DNA of 64,000 nt from Dysidea avara (lineage: Eukaryota > Porifera > Demospongiae > Dictyoceratida > Dysideidae): positions 3,770,001 to 3,834,000 of the forward strand of contig NC_089274.1 of the NCBI RefSeq assembly GCF_963678975.1, given 5' to 3'. The position numbers and the translations under genes are program-made. The notes under the pieces are model-generated. The model was not told where the DNA came from. It did not search any database and worked only from the letters and a program-made list of their open reading frames with translations. How positions within the stretch are numbered: the first letter of the stretch is position 1; every line of letters starts with the position of its first letter. Shown here in pieces: positions 21,645 to 35,894 of the stretch.

Positions 21645-24600
21645 CTAACGCAGGCTACGCAGCTCATATTCTTCTTGCTGTAGTGTGCAACTGGAATCTG
21701 TGTCTGACTCTCCTTCATCCTGCACACCAACAGTACACACAATTCTATTATTATGGGCTTGTAATACAGTGTTATGCATGGCTGTTTTTTCATCATCTGT
21801 TGCCTAGATGAATTACACATCATCATTATTAAGTATACAAAGTACACATTAGCTCTGTTACCTGTACGGCCAGGCAGAGCTGGTCATCATTACTTACAAA
21901 GTCAGGCTCTGGAGACACCATAACCTGTAAAGCATAATACACAAGTTCATGAACCTGTACACAAGAGTGCAAAGTTTATACATACCCCACAAATGTTATT
22001 GCCACCTGTTCCCCATGAAGTTGTGAAATGTGGTAAACTAACAACACTGGAAGAAAACGACACAGCAGGTATTTTTTTGTCATCAGTGATTTGAGGATCT
22101 TCAGCTAGAGACTAGAAATGTCAATAAAATGAAATAAGCTCTCACCTTAATGAGTCATCCTTACCTGTGTATTGTGTGGAACCAAACTGGCTTCTGTAGT
22201 CTGAGGAGTTATTCTGGCATCTATACTATTATCATTACTAGATGATGGAGGAAAGTAGAAGTGGAAGGGAGGACTCTCGTGTGCAAACTCCAAGGCTACA
22301 ACATGCTTGCCAATCCCTCGTTCACTGCTAGAATACTCATCACTGCTTATAAAAAAACCTGTATATTATAATAATTGATAATCTGGTTAATATGTAAATG
22401 TTAGTCTTACTTGTTGGCATTGCATTGTGTCTCCTTGCAATCTTCAACACCTTCCCATCAGTGCAGCTATTCATATGCATAAGCCAGTAGACTGTTTCCA
22501 TACAATGGCATAGAGAATGGTTTCTATCATGTAAAAATACCTCTGAAGATGGGCAGGAGTTTAGTGTCACTAATCTGTCAGTAAAATGTGTGCACAAAAA
22601 GTTAGTGCTCCAGTTTGCTTGGTTAGTCTTGGGAGAGATGGGTTGGCTATCCAAAAGTGTGCATACTAGATCATTGTATGTTTCAGAATGCATGTTGATT
22701 AATAGAACTTCAGTAGTTGTGAAAAGCAGATAATAGCCAAGTACAAACTTTAGCAGTCTAGTTGCATTATTTGTCGACTCTTCAGAGCAATGTACGGTGT
22801 ACATCCATTGCTGTGGTGACAAGCTTCGACTGCAAAATCTTCCTGATAGAAGCTTCTGTTTAATGCCAAGGTCTTGTAGCAATTCATTACAAGGTTTACT
22901 CAGAGAAGCTCTGATATCCATCTGTGTTGTAATTGATTTGAAATTTGCATAAATGCACATCTGGTCACTGTCAAGTTGGAAGATTTTGCAATCAGTTCTG
23001 CATCGTATGGCATAATACTCACCGTGAGTTTGTGGACACCTTGGGGGATCAGGGTAGTGGGAGAAATTTGGTGTGCTGCCAATTCGGATTCCTTGCCATG
23101 AATCCTCACTAGTGATGAAGTCCTGTACAGTCCAAAAATTACATTTCAAGTGATCTATTTTTGCACTACTAATGAAGATCTCTATTTTTCCTGCACTGTC
23201 TTGGGAATTTATTCTCAGGCTAAAATCTGAAACTGGCAATTTCTTCTCATTGTAATACTTTATAATGGCAATTCTTTTGTAATCAATAGCGTAATCTTGT
23301 GGCAGAGAACTTGACTTTGCTTTGTAATCAGTTTGCATTATCATTTGTGGCTTTTCAAGATTCCAGGACAGAAGGCATCTTGGTGGGTCAGAATTGTGTG
23401 GGTAGCAAAACACAATAGCACACCAGCATTCTTGCTTGTCTTGTAAATGACATTTAACAGCAACCGATGCTGCTCTTGTAAAATCCTGCAAGCTTGTCAT
23501 CTGAGAATTGCCTAAACCAACATTGGATTTCTCAGTTAGTAAAGTACCAAGCGTGTCATCACTGACTTTAAACCAGTGTACTGCTTGCATGTATGGAAAA
23601 GGGTCATTATAGTGAGCAATGCATGGTTGACTATCCCAAAGCTTGTGCCTTGCATCCGTGTCGGTTACTTCTCTGACTGGCAAAAAACTTAATTCTTGCT
23701 TTGCTGTGTCTGCATTTCTAGCATAACTTCTGACTTCATTACAACGTGGTAAAACACTCACTGTTGTCTTAGTCTCAACTTTAAAACTGCATTCTTTATC
23801 AGCTGCAAGTAAAGTAAGTTTACAGGTCAATTGTACACTAGGTTGCTGTGCAGAAGTAGTACCACTTTTAACTCTTGAGATATTGCCAGGTCTAGTTCGT
23901 TTGATATTATCAGCACAAATAGATTGTAGAGCAACATTAGAAAATGGAATGTTACTAAAATAATAAAAATATACTGTACTAACATGCGGTTTGGATAGTA
24001 CAGTTAGCAGTAGACAGAGATTATTCCATAATTTCATTTCTTTCAAACATGGTGGTGGATTGCTGTAATGGAGAAAATGCAAAATATATGAATGCTGTTG
24101 ATTTGTATCTAAACCAACTGGTACATATTTCACGTAAAACTGTACAGGATCTCTGAGACTGGAGTTACTGTGCTGGGGTACCAAGTCTTTAAAACAGAGA
24201 CAACCAGATAGGAAACTTCTTTCAATAGTCAGTTGGGTCATATCATTGTTCATGTACTTGTACATCTCAGCAATATCCTTCACAGAGGGTGGAGGGTCAC
24301 AATAATGAAGGAAAACACAAGGATTAACTTCACTTTGGTGGTCGATAAAACTCAATAACACTACACCAAGGTAACACTGCAGTCTTATTGCCGTGCTTCT
24401 GGTAGCATAAATCATATGCTTTCCAAACATAACCAGTAAGTAATTTAATTTTGATGAATTCCTTGAAAGCTGCATTTCTAAAAAACCAGGCACTTCATTG
24501 ATATTCACATCATCACGATATCCATCATTCTGAGGTTCGCAATCTGCTGCATCAGTGTACAGCTTTTCAGAATGGATATCATCCAGCTCCAAATTAGCGG

Positions 24601-27600
24601 CATGCAGAGTCACTGCTGATGAAACTGTAGAAATACACAAACTGTTTTGTATCAAAAATTGGAGTAAGACCTCTGTCTCCATAACGATGCTAGCTTCTCC
24701 TTGTGATGAAAATTCATGCTCCCATGTAGTACCTGTTGTGAGATGGTACACATTTTTTCTGCTTGCTACATTTCCTGAGATTAAATTAAAACTCCAGTTA
24801 AATAAACAATTTCTGTAATCTTGTGGGTTTATTTCTTCTATCTTAGAGTTCTGGTTTTCACAAACCAAACATTCTGTGCTCTTATTGTTGAAGCAGACCT
24901 TATAAAGGTGCTGAGTCTCTACTAAATTCCACACCCTATAGAACTTTAGCTGAGGATCTGCAACATCATTACGTGATGGATATGCTATTGATGATAGCTT
25001 CTTCTCAATAAAATCATTTGTTGCTCTAGCTTTGCAATAGTCCTGTATATACAGAACCCTGAAAGACTGCAACTTCAAGACAGGAATCAAACACTGCATT
25101 TTCATTTGTGATCTGTCTTCCTTGCATTGATGAACTCCACTTATTAGTTCAACCTCAGTAGATAGTTGTGATGAATCTTTCAAAATAGTATGCAAGTTAT
25201 GCAAAATAGATAGTACTTCCTTTTCAACTTTACACTTTATTTGTGAGTTTCCTGTGCACAGATCATAAAAATCCACTGATCTTCTTGTACTCATAGTAAC
25301 ATATCTGCTACGATGTTTATTGAGCAATTGATAATGCAGAATACTTTGTAGTTGAGTTTGATAAGACGTTTTTAAGTGCCGTTGTGAGTCATAGTAATGG
25401 GGAAACTGTACAAAATGACAGCACTCTTGCCTGATATTTAAACAAGCTGATTCAAGATTGGTATCAAACAGCATTGACTCTCTGACACCAAAGTTGCAGT
25501 CAAAGCTACACTCAGTAAACAAAATACTCATTTCATTGGTGAAATTACCCACAAAGCTTGTAGTCATGCCACCATCTGGTGATCTAAAACACAACTCAAA
25601 ATTCCTCTTCGGAGCATTTGAGTACTGCTGGTAATGAGGAGAAGTATATGCACCAACCTTGCAACAGTTGTGTTCAATGTGTTGAACTAATAAACTCAAA
25701 AATACTGTCTTGCTCTCCACAATCTGAGTGTCACCATTAGCATAAAGCTTATTTACTTCTGCATCAAGAGTAACCATTATGCTATTCAACTGTTTCCTTG
25801 AAAATAACTTGGTATCAAAAGAAGTACAACTAATTGTGCTGGCCTTGGACTGCTTACCAGTGATAGATAGCGGTGGTTCATTAATGATCACATCTTTTGC
25901 TAACACATGACAACTGCCAATCCATGTTTCATAGTGTGTTGTGTAAGTACAACACTGTAACAGCTTCGATTTTGCATCTACTGTTGATTTGTGCACTGTA
26001 TAGTGTCTACGTTGCAATTGCAATGCCTTCATGCATGCAAGTTTTAGCTCTCCAATGCCTAGTGTAGATTTCTCAATACCATTGTCAATCCATATATTGC
26101 AAAACTCTAGGTAGACCGTCTTATGTAACAATGCAAAGAAAATGTTTCTGCCATGTTCTAAACAGATTGCATATGCAAATCTGTCTTTCAGGTTTCCGGT
26201 TGGATGTGATGGTTCTATCACATCAGATTCCATATCAAGTGGTGTTTCTTCTGTGGTGTATAGCTTATTTTTCATTACAAAAACTACATTATCAGTAGCA
26301 TCATTACCCAAACTGATACACTCTGGTAAAGAGTATTTGCAATCTTGTTGATTTGCTACCAACTCTTCTGTTCTGAAGATCTTTGTCATGGCATTGCACT
26401 TAAAGCAAACAAACGTACCATTGCACTCAGAATTCAAATGCTGATATGGCTTTAGCAGGGGATTGACATCTCCACCTTTATTTACCAAGGGATGTGATGG
26501 CATTGCATCTAGCTTCTTGGTATGACATCTTGGTTTGTTACTGACATGACAAATATACTCATTGGTTGTTTCAACTGCATGATGCTCCTGAATGGATTGA
26601 ATAGAGCTGGCATTTAAAAACTGAAATGTTGCAAAGATCAAAGTACTAGAAGCGTAAACTATCTCGTTGAGCCAGCATATTTGCAGTTGTATTTCTTTTA
26701 TTTGGCATGTGATAACTCCTCTTGTGGTTTGAGTTGTAGTACTTAGTTGCTGCAATAGATCAGTCAAAAAAGTGTGCAAGTTGCAATAAAATGGTACTTC
26801 GGATTCACACTGTTTGGCTAGTTGGTTATTGTTGTGTAGATCATGACTATCACCTGATTTTGCTGTGCTGCTATTCCCATCATTCTCATCATCTGCCCCA
26901 TCACTGTCATCTTCTCCATCATTTCCATCTTCTCCATCATTGCCATCTTCTCCATCATTGTCATTTTCTCCATCTTCTCCATCATTGCCATCTTCTTCAT
27001 TTTCTCCATCATTGTCATGATCATCATGGTTGTTGTCTTTGTCACTGTTGTGATCATGATCACCGTCACTGCTATCTTCAATACCATTCTGTTCATGATC
27101 ATTGCAGTCACCACCATCTTCATGATGATCTTGATGATCATCCCTACCACTGTAGTCAATATCCCCTTCGTCACTTCCTTGACCATTGTAACTTTCATAG
27201 TCTTGGTCAATATCATCGCCGTGAATATCATCAACCTTGCAATAACGAGTTTTGCCATGTCTGCTAGAGGTAGAGGTGAAGTTTTGGATGACACTGGTTG
27301 GGGGGCTTGAATGACGATCACTGCCATGACCGCTGTTGATACCAAGGTCATCATGACTACTATCACAATTTTCTCTTTCAACAGCAATATTGCTAAACTC
27401 TTCATTATTATTGCCAGAAAAGCTATAGCAGTCACCTTCATCATGGTTGTCATGATCATCACTGTCATGGTTAACATCACCACCAAGATCATTATGATTA
27501 CCATGATCCTCACTACCAAAATCAATATCACCACTGATATCAACCTTGTGATCATTACTGCCATCATTTGTGTTATCATGATCCTTCCCATCAGCATCAA

Positions 27601-28603
27601 TGTCACCACCATGACAATTGTGTTGGGTATCTTGACTATCTTGATCCCTTCTGCCAAGATCAACATCATCACCATGATCATTGTATTGGGCCTCTTGACT
27701 AGCTTCAATTCTGTCAAAATCAGCATCATCACTATAATTACTATCATCTTTGACCTCTTGAGTATCACGATTCTTCCTGTCAGGATCAGCATGATCATTG
27801 TCTTGAGCACCTGGACTATCATGATCCCTTCTGTCAAGACCATGATCAACACCTTGACTTTCATGATCCTTGCCACCAAGACCAATGCCACCACCATGAT
27901 TATTGCTTTGATTATCATGGCTGTTCCTGTCAAGATCAATATCACCATCATGGTTGTCATCTTGGTTATCGTGGCCAACAGGACCACCATGAAAATAGTG
28001 GTCATTACCATCAAGATCGTCACCATGATCCTGGTTGTCAGGGTCAATATCAGCACTATAATCACCATCATGACAATAAAGATCCTTTTTGTCAAAGCCA
28101 CTCTCAAGCTTGTGGCCATCACATTTATCATAAACATCATCATGTAAAGGTGAAGCACTGATTTCAATTGATCCATTGTCTGCATTTGCAGTACAATATT
28201 CACGTGATAGAATCTGTGTGGCACTTGCTTGCTGCAGGTACTGACCAGCCAATCTAGAATCTTCCATACATGTGTTTACCGTAAGTTCAACTGTCACACT
28301 AGACTCATGTTGTTTACATAAGAATATGCCATCTCTATTTGTACATTTACGAAGTAAAAGAGGGCTTTTGTATGTTTTGATAGAGTCATCAACTTGTTCT
28401 ATTTTCTGGATTGTATCTGCTTCAGTTATTATTGCAGTAGTATTAGAAGGAACAGGTGAATCACCACTTGTAGTATCAGCAGTATTTGTTGAGTATTTTG
28501 AGTCTTCGTGTATGTACCACAGTAGTAATATTTCTTTCAAAGAAGCCTCAAATCCATTCTTGTCAAAAGTTTCTCCCTGATAATGGCACCCTATTTGTTC
28601 CAA
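21645..28603 (-). CDS. gene 1: giant uncharacterised protein, Asp/His-rich, 5' end incomplete
   Basis: I assembled five exons by phase: 22411-28603, 22165-22358, 21986-22111, 21862-21924 and 21645-21803, joined by GT-AG introns of 52, 53, 61 and 58 bp and ending EYELRSLR-stop. The first exon alone is open for over 2,060 codons, which is far beyond chance. No ATG opens it: upstream in frame is a stop, and the first internal ATG is at 28267, so an acceptor near 28588 and further upstream exons are likely. Residues about 172-590 are extremely rich in Asp, His, Asn and Gly. The C-terminal 1,100 residues carry a recurrent motif HY-x-[DN]-PP-x-C (near 24297, 24062, 23608 degenerate, 23395 variant, 23050). 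I see no signal peptide, membrane segment or known domain. Metal binding by the acidic/His tract is only a guess. Confidence 0.8.
26860..28090 (-). repeat. coding minisatellite-like Asp/His/Asn region of gene 1
   Basis: Trinucleotide-rich DNA (atc, cat, tcc units on the plus strand) encodes irregular repeats such as DGENDGEDGNDGED, DHDNHDEGD and NDHGDDVDLGRRDQD. The 26880-27010 part is a clean 9/15/18-bp minisatellite. The composition keeps all six frames fairly open, which explains the long spurious frames on both strands here. Confidence 0.85.
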
Positions 28604-28715
28604 AAATACATACCATTAAATACTACGCCTTTACATCAACATGTGGACAATAGAGCAGTGTGATACCACTTTAAGTTTGTGTATCACAATACCTTACTTA
28701 GGGTCTCAGAATATG

Positions 28716-29304
28716 TGACCCGCTGAGTGAGAATCAATTGTTTTTGCAAAATTCAATTTTGCTATAAAACATACTGGGTAAAAAAAATATGTGCGTTTTA
28801 GTTGCTTTGGTGTGTACTGAAACAAAGCTCAAATCACTAAAACCTATATACCATCAGATCAGATTTGCCTGTTCATGGAGAGTAAGAAAATCTTTGGTAC
28901 AGCATTCTACACATGAGTTATGGGCTCTTATTGATGATGCAGTAGAAATAAAGTTTACCGCTGTCATTTCATTGTTGGGAATGGCATTCTTTGTCCACAC
29001 AGAGACATACAGGGAAAACACTATACCTTGATAGATTTGCCAGTTAATGGTGAACAGGTTGAGCCAAACTCCATCTTTGTAGCTTATTTCAGTCCTGCGT
29101 TATGATTGATTAAATAAGCGCCTGTACTTTATTTGCTATATTATCGCTGTACAAATCGACTGTTCCAACTGTCTAGCGCTATACTGTAACTCCAGGTCAC
29201 AAAAAGCTGAACTTTGGCTGTCCACTCCTTTGTTACTATAGATAACAGAAGCAATAAAATGAAATTTGAGGAATGTACAAAAACTGCTCAGCAGGTCACA
29301 TATA
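28716..29304. mobile_element. short member of the gtgacccgctgag inverted-repeat family
   Basis: The left end (tatgtgacccgctgagtgag) is matched inversely at the right (ctgctcagcaggtcacatat). The sub-terminal cctcaaatttcatttta is shared with the element at 14518. No transposase frame; it lies just upstream of the known part of gene 1. Confidence 0.68.
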
Positions 29305-32300
29305 CTTTAGGTATTGAGATATAACCCAGCTAATGTACACATAATTTAGCACACGAAGATGCAAACATTGTATCAAATATGGTAGTACTGTTTAAGTAGG
29401 GATTCCACCGGAAGTAATGTGCGCTATCTAAAATTCTATCTCTAAAAACCATCCTAGAGACATCTTATGTGACTAAAATCACCTTTACGGAATAACATTG
29501 GTCCATCTAACATCAAATACAGTTTAAAAACAAGAAAACACTTACAGGCAGCCGGATATAGATTTTTTTTTTAAAATCAATAAACAAGGTTTTTTCATCA
29601 CATAGATTCCTACTTCATTTTTAAAATAAATAGTTTGTTCATAGCATAGCCATGATATATACATGTGACTGTTCTATTAGAATGGCCATTATATTCTTTT
29701 TCAGAGTATCTGGGATGAAAATCGTATTAGAGCGTGCTGAACTTTATCTGTGTTGTTTCTTTTGCTATAGCGCACACTTAGCCTTACACACAACAGAAGA
29801 AACAGGCTGCAGTTATTCAAAAGACTCTAGTGATTGGCTCTACCAGAGTAATCACCCTTCCCAGTGGAACAACACAAGGAATAATGTTTGGTTACACATA
29901 TACACATCTGTTTTCAGGAAAGTCACCACTGATAGAACTTGTAATTCATGTCCTTTGTATTGTTTAAGTAGTTTAAATCATGATGGATTAGTTGCTGTAC
30001 AGAGATACCCAATACAAATCATTTATGTGGGCAAAGAAGATGGAAAGACCTGCCATGGTAGTTTGAAGTGATGAACTATGGAGAAGTGGAAATAGCTCAG
30101 AAAGCAAGATGATTCGAAGTAAAGTCTCATGAGACTACCTAAACAACAATAGAATTGACTACAAAAGCAAGGGTAAGCTGAAAGAGTGTTTGTAACTAAA
30201 AATACATTCACTTTCAGGCACCATTGACTACAGTACACTTGGTTTTTGCTGTCAAGTGTTGAAGATATGTTACACTGCTCAGGAGCAAGGTGTACATAGT
30301 AGACAAGAATCCCGTACACAGTGGATAGAAGTTGTTGGCTACTGTTTAAGGACAAAGAGCTGGTCCATCATTGGTTATGTTGGTGTATGTCAAAAAATAA
30401 AGTAGCTACAGCTCTTCTTAGTGGCACCAGGATCACTGTGCTGACCTTTGTGGTATAATATTAGTGCTGTTTTAAAATATGTTTAAAGCATTAAAATACT
30501 GAAGTGATTTTTTATCAGAAATTGATTTGAGTGTGTTTCGAAAATCGTGGATAATAAACTTACTTGAAATTTTAGTGGAATCACAATTAGTGCTGGTAGA
30601 CTATTTTGTACTGTTGAATTTGTTTTTGTTGTTTTTTAATTGTGTGCGGATACCAAGTAAAATACCTCAAACTGGACGATAATTGATATACAAGTTAACG
30701 AGTGGACGTCAACTGTTGATAATTGATGCTGTACACCAAAGTCTTGCCAAAGTCTTTGACTAGATGCTACCGAAGAACATCACTGCCTGGGGAGCTGGAG
30801 GTTGTTGTGGACACCTAGAGTATTAAATTGCCTATCGCTGGGTGTAAACGTTCATGCATATCTTGTTCTAAACAAGAATCCTGTAGGTTGGCATACAACA
30901 CAGCTGACAAATAGACTGCTTACACCGGTACTGGCTTTCACTAAATATAACATAAACAGGTATACTTTTGAGGGACCATGGAGCTATGCATGAGTGAAAT
31001 TATGCTTTCTTTCTGTTAATATGCCCATAGTGGAGTATGCCAACTTTTCTTTACAAATTTCATTAATAAATCAATGAAAGAATAACTGGCAGTATGGTTA
31101 GGGTCTTGTAGTTTAGGTTTACACATTAATCATACTTGTTACTTTTTGCTTTAACTACACATAAGAGATTTGTGTTATATATGATTGTTACCCTATCTGC
31201 AGATCAATCTCTGTAAGTGATTTGCCCTGTAAATATCCAAGCCAAATCAGCCAAATCAGCAGCCTTCAAAAAGGCCATGAAATCTATTTTCTGGAAGGGG
31301 TTCGGATTCGAAGTGCAAGAATGTCTGGGGGGAATCCTGGGTACTTCCCCTGAACCACGTTTGAATGATAATGATGCATACACAAAATGTTCCCTCGGGC
31401 AGTGACATTAAAAGGTGCTGTTTGTGCATGTTTATGCAGCTTATAGAACTGTAAACCTATTGTAATATAGACACTGACATAATATTATACTGACAGCCAA
31501 CTTCACTGAACTTCTTATCAGACGGGAGCCCTCCACATTTGAATTACTTATAGTTGGCAATACTTTCTTCCGGGTATACATTATTCTCGGTCATGCAGTC
31601 CTGTTGACTGCAGACTTGGCTTGTACCAAGCCACTTGTACTCCAATATATTCGACACATCACGTGCCCGAAACATGTGACAAATAAACAAACATTCATCA
31701 TGTAAATATACACCAACTATTCACGGTTTGTGCTAACCCGACACACGTATAGCACGACCACTCAAGTTTATTGCAGCTGCTACCTTGTAATATGTCTCAA
31801 CCAATTGAACCAACAGTCCTTCACCACTTTTTACCATGAATTATGTGCGTCATTGATCATGTGATACAGTACTTGATTCATTGATGATTCAACATTTAAA
31901 ATAATGCAATGTGACCCTCAAAATTAGTAGAGCCGTACCAGTGTGCAAGTAGCTACCGGAGAGCTCAGGGCTATAAGTTCGTCCGAACCATCCAAACCCC
32001 CCTGCCTATGGCCTTGTTAATGTTATATATAGTCAATATTAATAATGACAATACTTTTTTCATAGCTTGGCATAGTGTTGTTTTGGTTCTAAGGTACTAG
32101 AGAACTAAAAGTACTTTTAGTACAGTAATTTATTTTTAGTTGCTTATGTCTTCAATGAAGTCTTATCTATTTATTCTTTGTAAGCTTTCAACAATATAAA
32201 ATAAAACTATCTCCACCAGTGCGCTTTACAAGGCATGCCAAATCACACTGAAAAGCATAACTGTACACCAAACAACTTGTTACTGTGCCTCTAAGTAAAC

Positions 32301-34434
32301 ACTATGGAAAAACAGCCTTAACTAGTAGTCCGTCACAGCTACAAATAAGTCTTACAATGTATGAAATTAGTTTTATCATTGCCTTACTGAGACTGCATTC
32401 TAGTATCATGCATGTGCATACACACAAAATTAAAGTTTATTACACTTCTAAAAAAAACTACCACATAAGCATAGGAAGCAGGGGCTTAGAGGGCCATGCA
32501 AATTATTCGCCATCTCAAGTCTTCTTTTAAAGAACTGTCTTCATACCACAAATGTTTCAGATTACTCTACAATTAACTTTTAATCAATCGATCCATAAAG
32601 CATTTATGAAACTATCTGCTTGTACACCTGACTCCCCAGCAATATCTTATTACGACGATCGTGATAAGCCTCTCTAGAATTAATTTTCTAATCATGAATG
32701 TGTGTGTTACTGGATTGGAAACTTCTAAACGCCACCTAATATATCCACGCTTCGTGCCCCTTATACTGTACACAGTACCCGGAGTGGATTTTATAAGAAC
32801 ATGTTTTCCTTACTGGCGAGTAGTAGGTGCACCGCTATGGAATATAAGGTTCAGCCTATTCATAGTGGGTGTACTGATGTGTATTAGCTAGAAGTTTGAC
32901 AAGCGCGAAAGGTTGATACGAGAGGCGGGATTTGTGAACTACCAGTACACGTAGCACCAGTAAGTAATAAGCATCAGCCTTAAACTAGACTTATTCATCC
33001 CACCATTTTCACAAACATGTACAAATACTTTTTATACGGAAAGTGCCTATACCAGTAGTAGGCTAATCGCCATCCAAGAAACAATCTACTAAACTTACTA
33101 GTTAAAACAACCGAGCTGTATCCAGACAGTAAAACAGAATCTTCGAGTGATAAAGAGTGTTTCAAAACTTCAGGCGCGAAACGCGGATAGTCATGTACTT
33201 TTGTATGGGCACTATACATGTGCTTCCAATCCAGGTAGGGGTGTCTATTATCTATGGTGTAACTGACATAGAGGTAAAGAAGCAAGTATACACTGTTGTA
33301 TTTGATGGCATGATTCAAACATGTTTTATAGTCAAGTATACTTTGAAATTCAATCTCAGAGCAGTAGTTCTTAAAAAAATTTTCCTGGGGGGATTCCCCT
33401 AGACTCCCTTAACATGCAACATGTTCAGCCTACATCTTATCCTTAATATTGTCTGGCCTCCCAACCATGAAGTGCTTCCTACGCCTATGCTCCAGCTGTT
33501 GTTATCTTTCATCCTCTTAGCCTATCCAGAAATGATATCACAAAGTTCAAAATGTGGCTATCAACTTGAATATTACATGATAGCCAGCAATATACAGGTT
33601 GGATTTTACAGCGCAATGCTTCCTTATAGTATTGTTGGATCCTTCAGCTAACATGATCGAAACACTAATAAAGCAGTCGCCTGCATTAAAATAGTCTAAC
33701 CAGCAGCCTGAAGTACTCTAATAGAGCAGACAAAATGTTTTACTAACTATCCTACCAGGGACCATCGTTGAGAGCCTGGTAATAGCTGTCATAGATTAGG
33801 TATATAGACTAGCTAAGTGCCTGCATGCAGCTGTACTGCAACCTCAGGGAAAAGTCACATGATGGGCATGTGGCAGCTGCAATATGTGTAGATGCATGGT
33901 TTCAATGAGGAGATTAAGCAGTATTGAAAATCACTTCAGCTTGTATGCATGCTCCCATCATATGACTTTTTATCAGAAGCAGTAGGTACAGTTTCCAATG
34001 CCTATAATAGACGTTGTCAGTGGGGCTGAAACAGATATCTATATTATCCGGATAGTAATTATAGTAATTTGAAGCCATCAGGGTAATTGCTAATAATTTT
34101 ATGATGACTCTCTCTCATAAATAGTTACATGCTCCGTCTTTTTGAAATGAGTCAAAATAGGGATTTGTGGTTTACATTACCACCCCAGTGATCCCTTCTA
34201 GTTTCATGGCTTTTTCAGTGATCCCTATTCTCCCTCTTAAATTTTCAATTTTTATTCGTCTAGTTTATGTACTTTTTATTAATTGATTTGTTTTAAGACT
34301 GTTCGCATTCTACATAGTAATGCCGTCATTTCAGTACACACATGAAACTGATCAAATTGTAATGTGCATACAGAGTCTCCTAATATGAGCTAGAATTTAC
34401 ATTACTAGTGCCTGATACAGTTAACCACATTATT
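29305..34434. other. no gene recognised
   Basis: About 5 kb with only short frames; the longest is 139 codons on plus at 29652-30071, without recognisable similarity. Fragments of the TGACTGTTCTATTAGA repeat occur near 29665 and, inverted, near 33710. Missing 5' exons of gene 1 may lie at the left side of this stretch, but I could not pick them out. Confidence 0.45.
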
Positions 34435-34439
34435 AGAAT

Positions 34440-34640
34440 ACCATATAGCCGAAAAATTTCGAGGGACGAAACTTTCACGAATTTTGCGAGTGATGATAGC
34501 TTCGTGAAAATATAATTGTGAAATATTTCAGTTTATACACATAGCTATTACCCACTTTCTAGACTTTCATGAATTTAAAAACGTGAAAATAGTATTTTGA
34601 ACAGTTTCACAAAAGTTTCATCCCTCGAAAATTTCTGTAT
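34440..34640. repeat. foldback MITE-like element
   Basis: ccgaaaaatttcgagggacg-aaactttc at the left is inverted at the right (aaaagtttcatccctcgaaa, then atttctgtat). About 200 bp, non-coding. A hAT-repeat fragment (tgactgttctattagaatat) begins directly after it. Confidence 0.72.
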
Positions 34641-35405
34641 TTACATGACTGTTCTATTAGAATATTATAACCATCATACACATAATCGCGGAGTGAAAAA
34701 CTAACCACCTTGCAACAAAAGTCTTCAGCATAGATTAAGCTCCCTGGCCTATACTGAGTTTAATAAAGGAAGATTTTATTAACAACAAGGAGTGCACATC
34801 AGAAAACCTAATAATGAGTGTATCTTGTATGGGGGAGGTTGGCTATGTGCAGAATATTCTGTGGTATAAACTTTTCCTAAGTTAGCAGAGCACTTCAACT
34901 AGGAACGGTGGGCATGGCGGTTGCAAAACGCTTTGTGCATGTGTTGTGTGTGTGTGTGTGTAATGGTGGATCCAGCATGGGGCATTGGCCACCCCCCCCC
35001 CCCCCCACTCCAACAATTCCTTTTAGAAGAGCTCACTATATCCTATATCACTTTGATATGCCAGTAAAGCCAAAATCAGTTTACTGCTCAAGAATTACCG
35101 ATATTTTAGTTTGAAAGGTAGACATATCTCCTCCCTTTACTTAACAAACTCAAACTGTCACCCAGCATAATAAGCACCTCTAAAAATAATTATTGTTTGG
35201 CAGGTGTTTATGTTTAAGCCAGTCATTGCTTTTGCAACAGTTTTTAAGATTTCACAACCTTCTGCAATGGCCTAAATGATAAAATTCAACAGTGAACACT
35301 ACTGAGAGGTGATTATTTGCAGCTACTATGTATATTAGTGCTCAGTGGTATTGAAATTTGAATATCCAGTATAGTAACAGAAAATTATTGCAGTATACTG
35401 GTATA

Positions 35406-35894
35406 CAGTGTTGGGAGTAACGCGTTACGTAATATTATTACTTTTGTGGTAACTAAGTAATATAACGAAATACGCTATAAAAACAGGTAATATAACTCAA
35501 GTTACTTTACTTACAAATGTAACGTGTTACCTAAGTAATATAGTTACTGTAACGAGTCTAATATTACGTAATATTATTACTACAAGTAACAAAATTACTA
35601 ATCTCGTTAGCTATCCTCTGAGTAACGCCTAGCCACAACGAAGTAACGAAGCCTACTAAATGATTCTTATTCACCTGTAACCAAGATTTGCACATTGTCC
35701 AACAACGCAATCATGTAACGTGATAAGGTGGTAGTTTCACAGGTGACAGCTTAAGGCTGTGGACACAAAGTAATATAATATGTAATATTATTATAGTTAC
35801 TTTATTTTATGGGTAATATGTAACTGTAACTAAATAGTTCAGTTGCAAGTAATATGTAACTAGTTACTTTTACAAAGTAACTTGCCCAACACTG
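35406..35894. mobile_element. hAT-type MITE, CAGTGTTGGG ends, perfect 8-bp target duplication
   Basis: It starts CAGTGTTGGGAGTAACGCGT and ends AAGTAACTTGCCCAACACTG. The identical 8-mer ctggtata flanks both sides (35398-35405 and 35895-35902). The interior is rich in gtaatat/gttac repeats. CAGTGTTGGG termini are widespread in animal hAT elements (established knowledge). No transposase. Confidence 0.92.

Noticed and set aside
26818-28224. Long Met/Ile/Val-rich frames on both strands over the Asp-rich region
   Set aside because: They are shifted or antisense readings of the trinucleotide-rich tract of gene 1. Only the gene 1 frame extends far beyond the repeat and joins exons in phase.
28601-28603. 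Apparent start of gene 1
   Set aside because: The codon is TTG and lies just after an in-frame stop and near a likely acceptor. It is an open-frame edge, not a start.
34908-35030. Possible further CAGGGG-type MITE (ggtggatccagcatgggg plus C-run)
   Set aside because: Only one end is suggestive; no inverted partner or 8-bp duplication.
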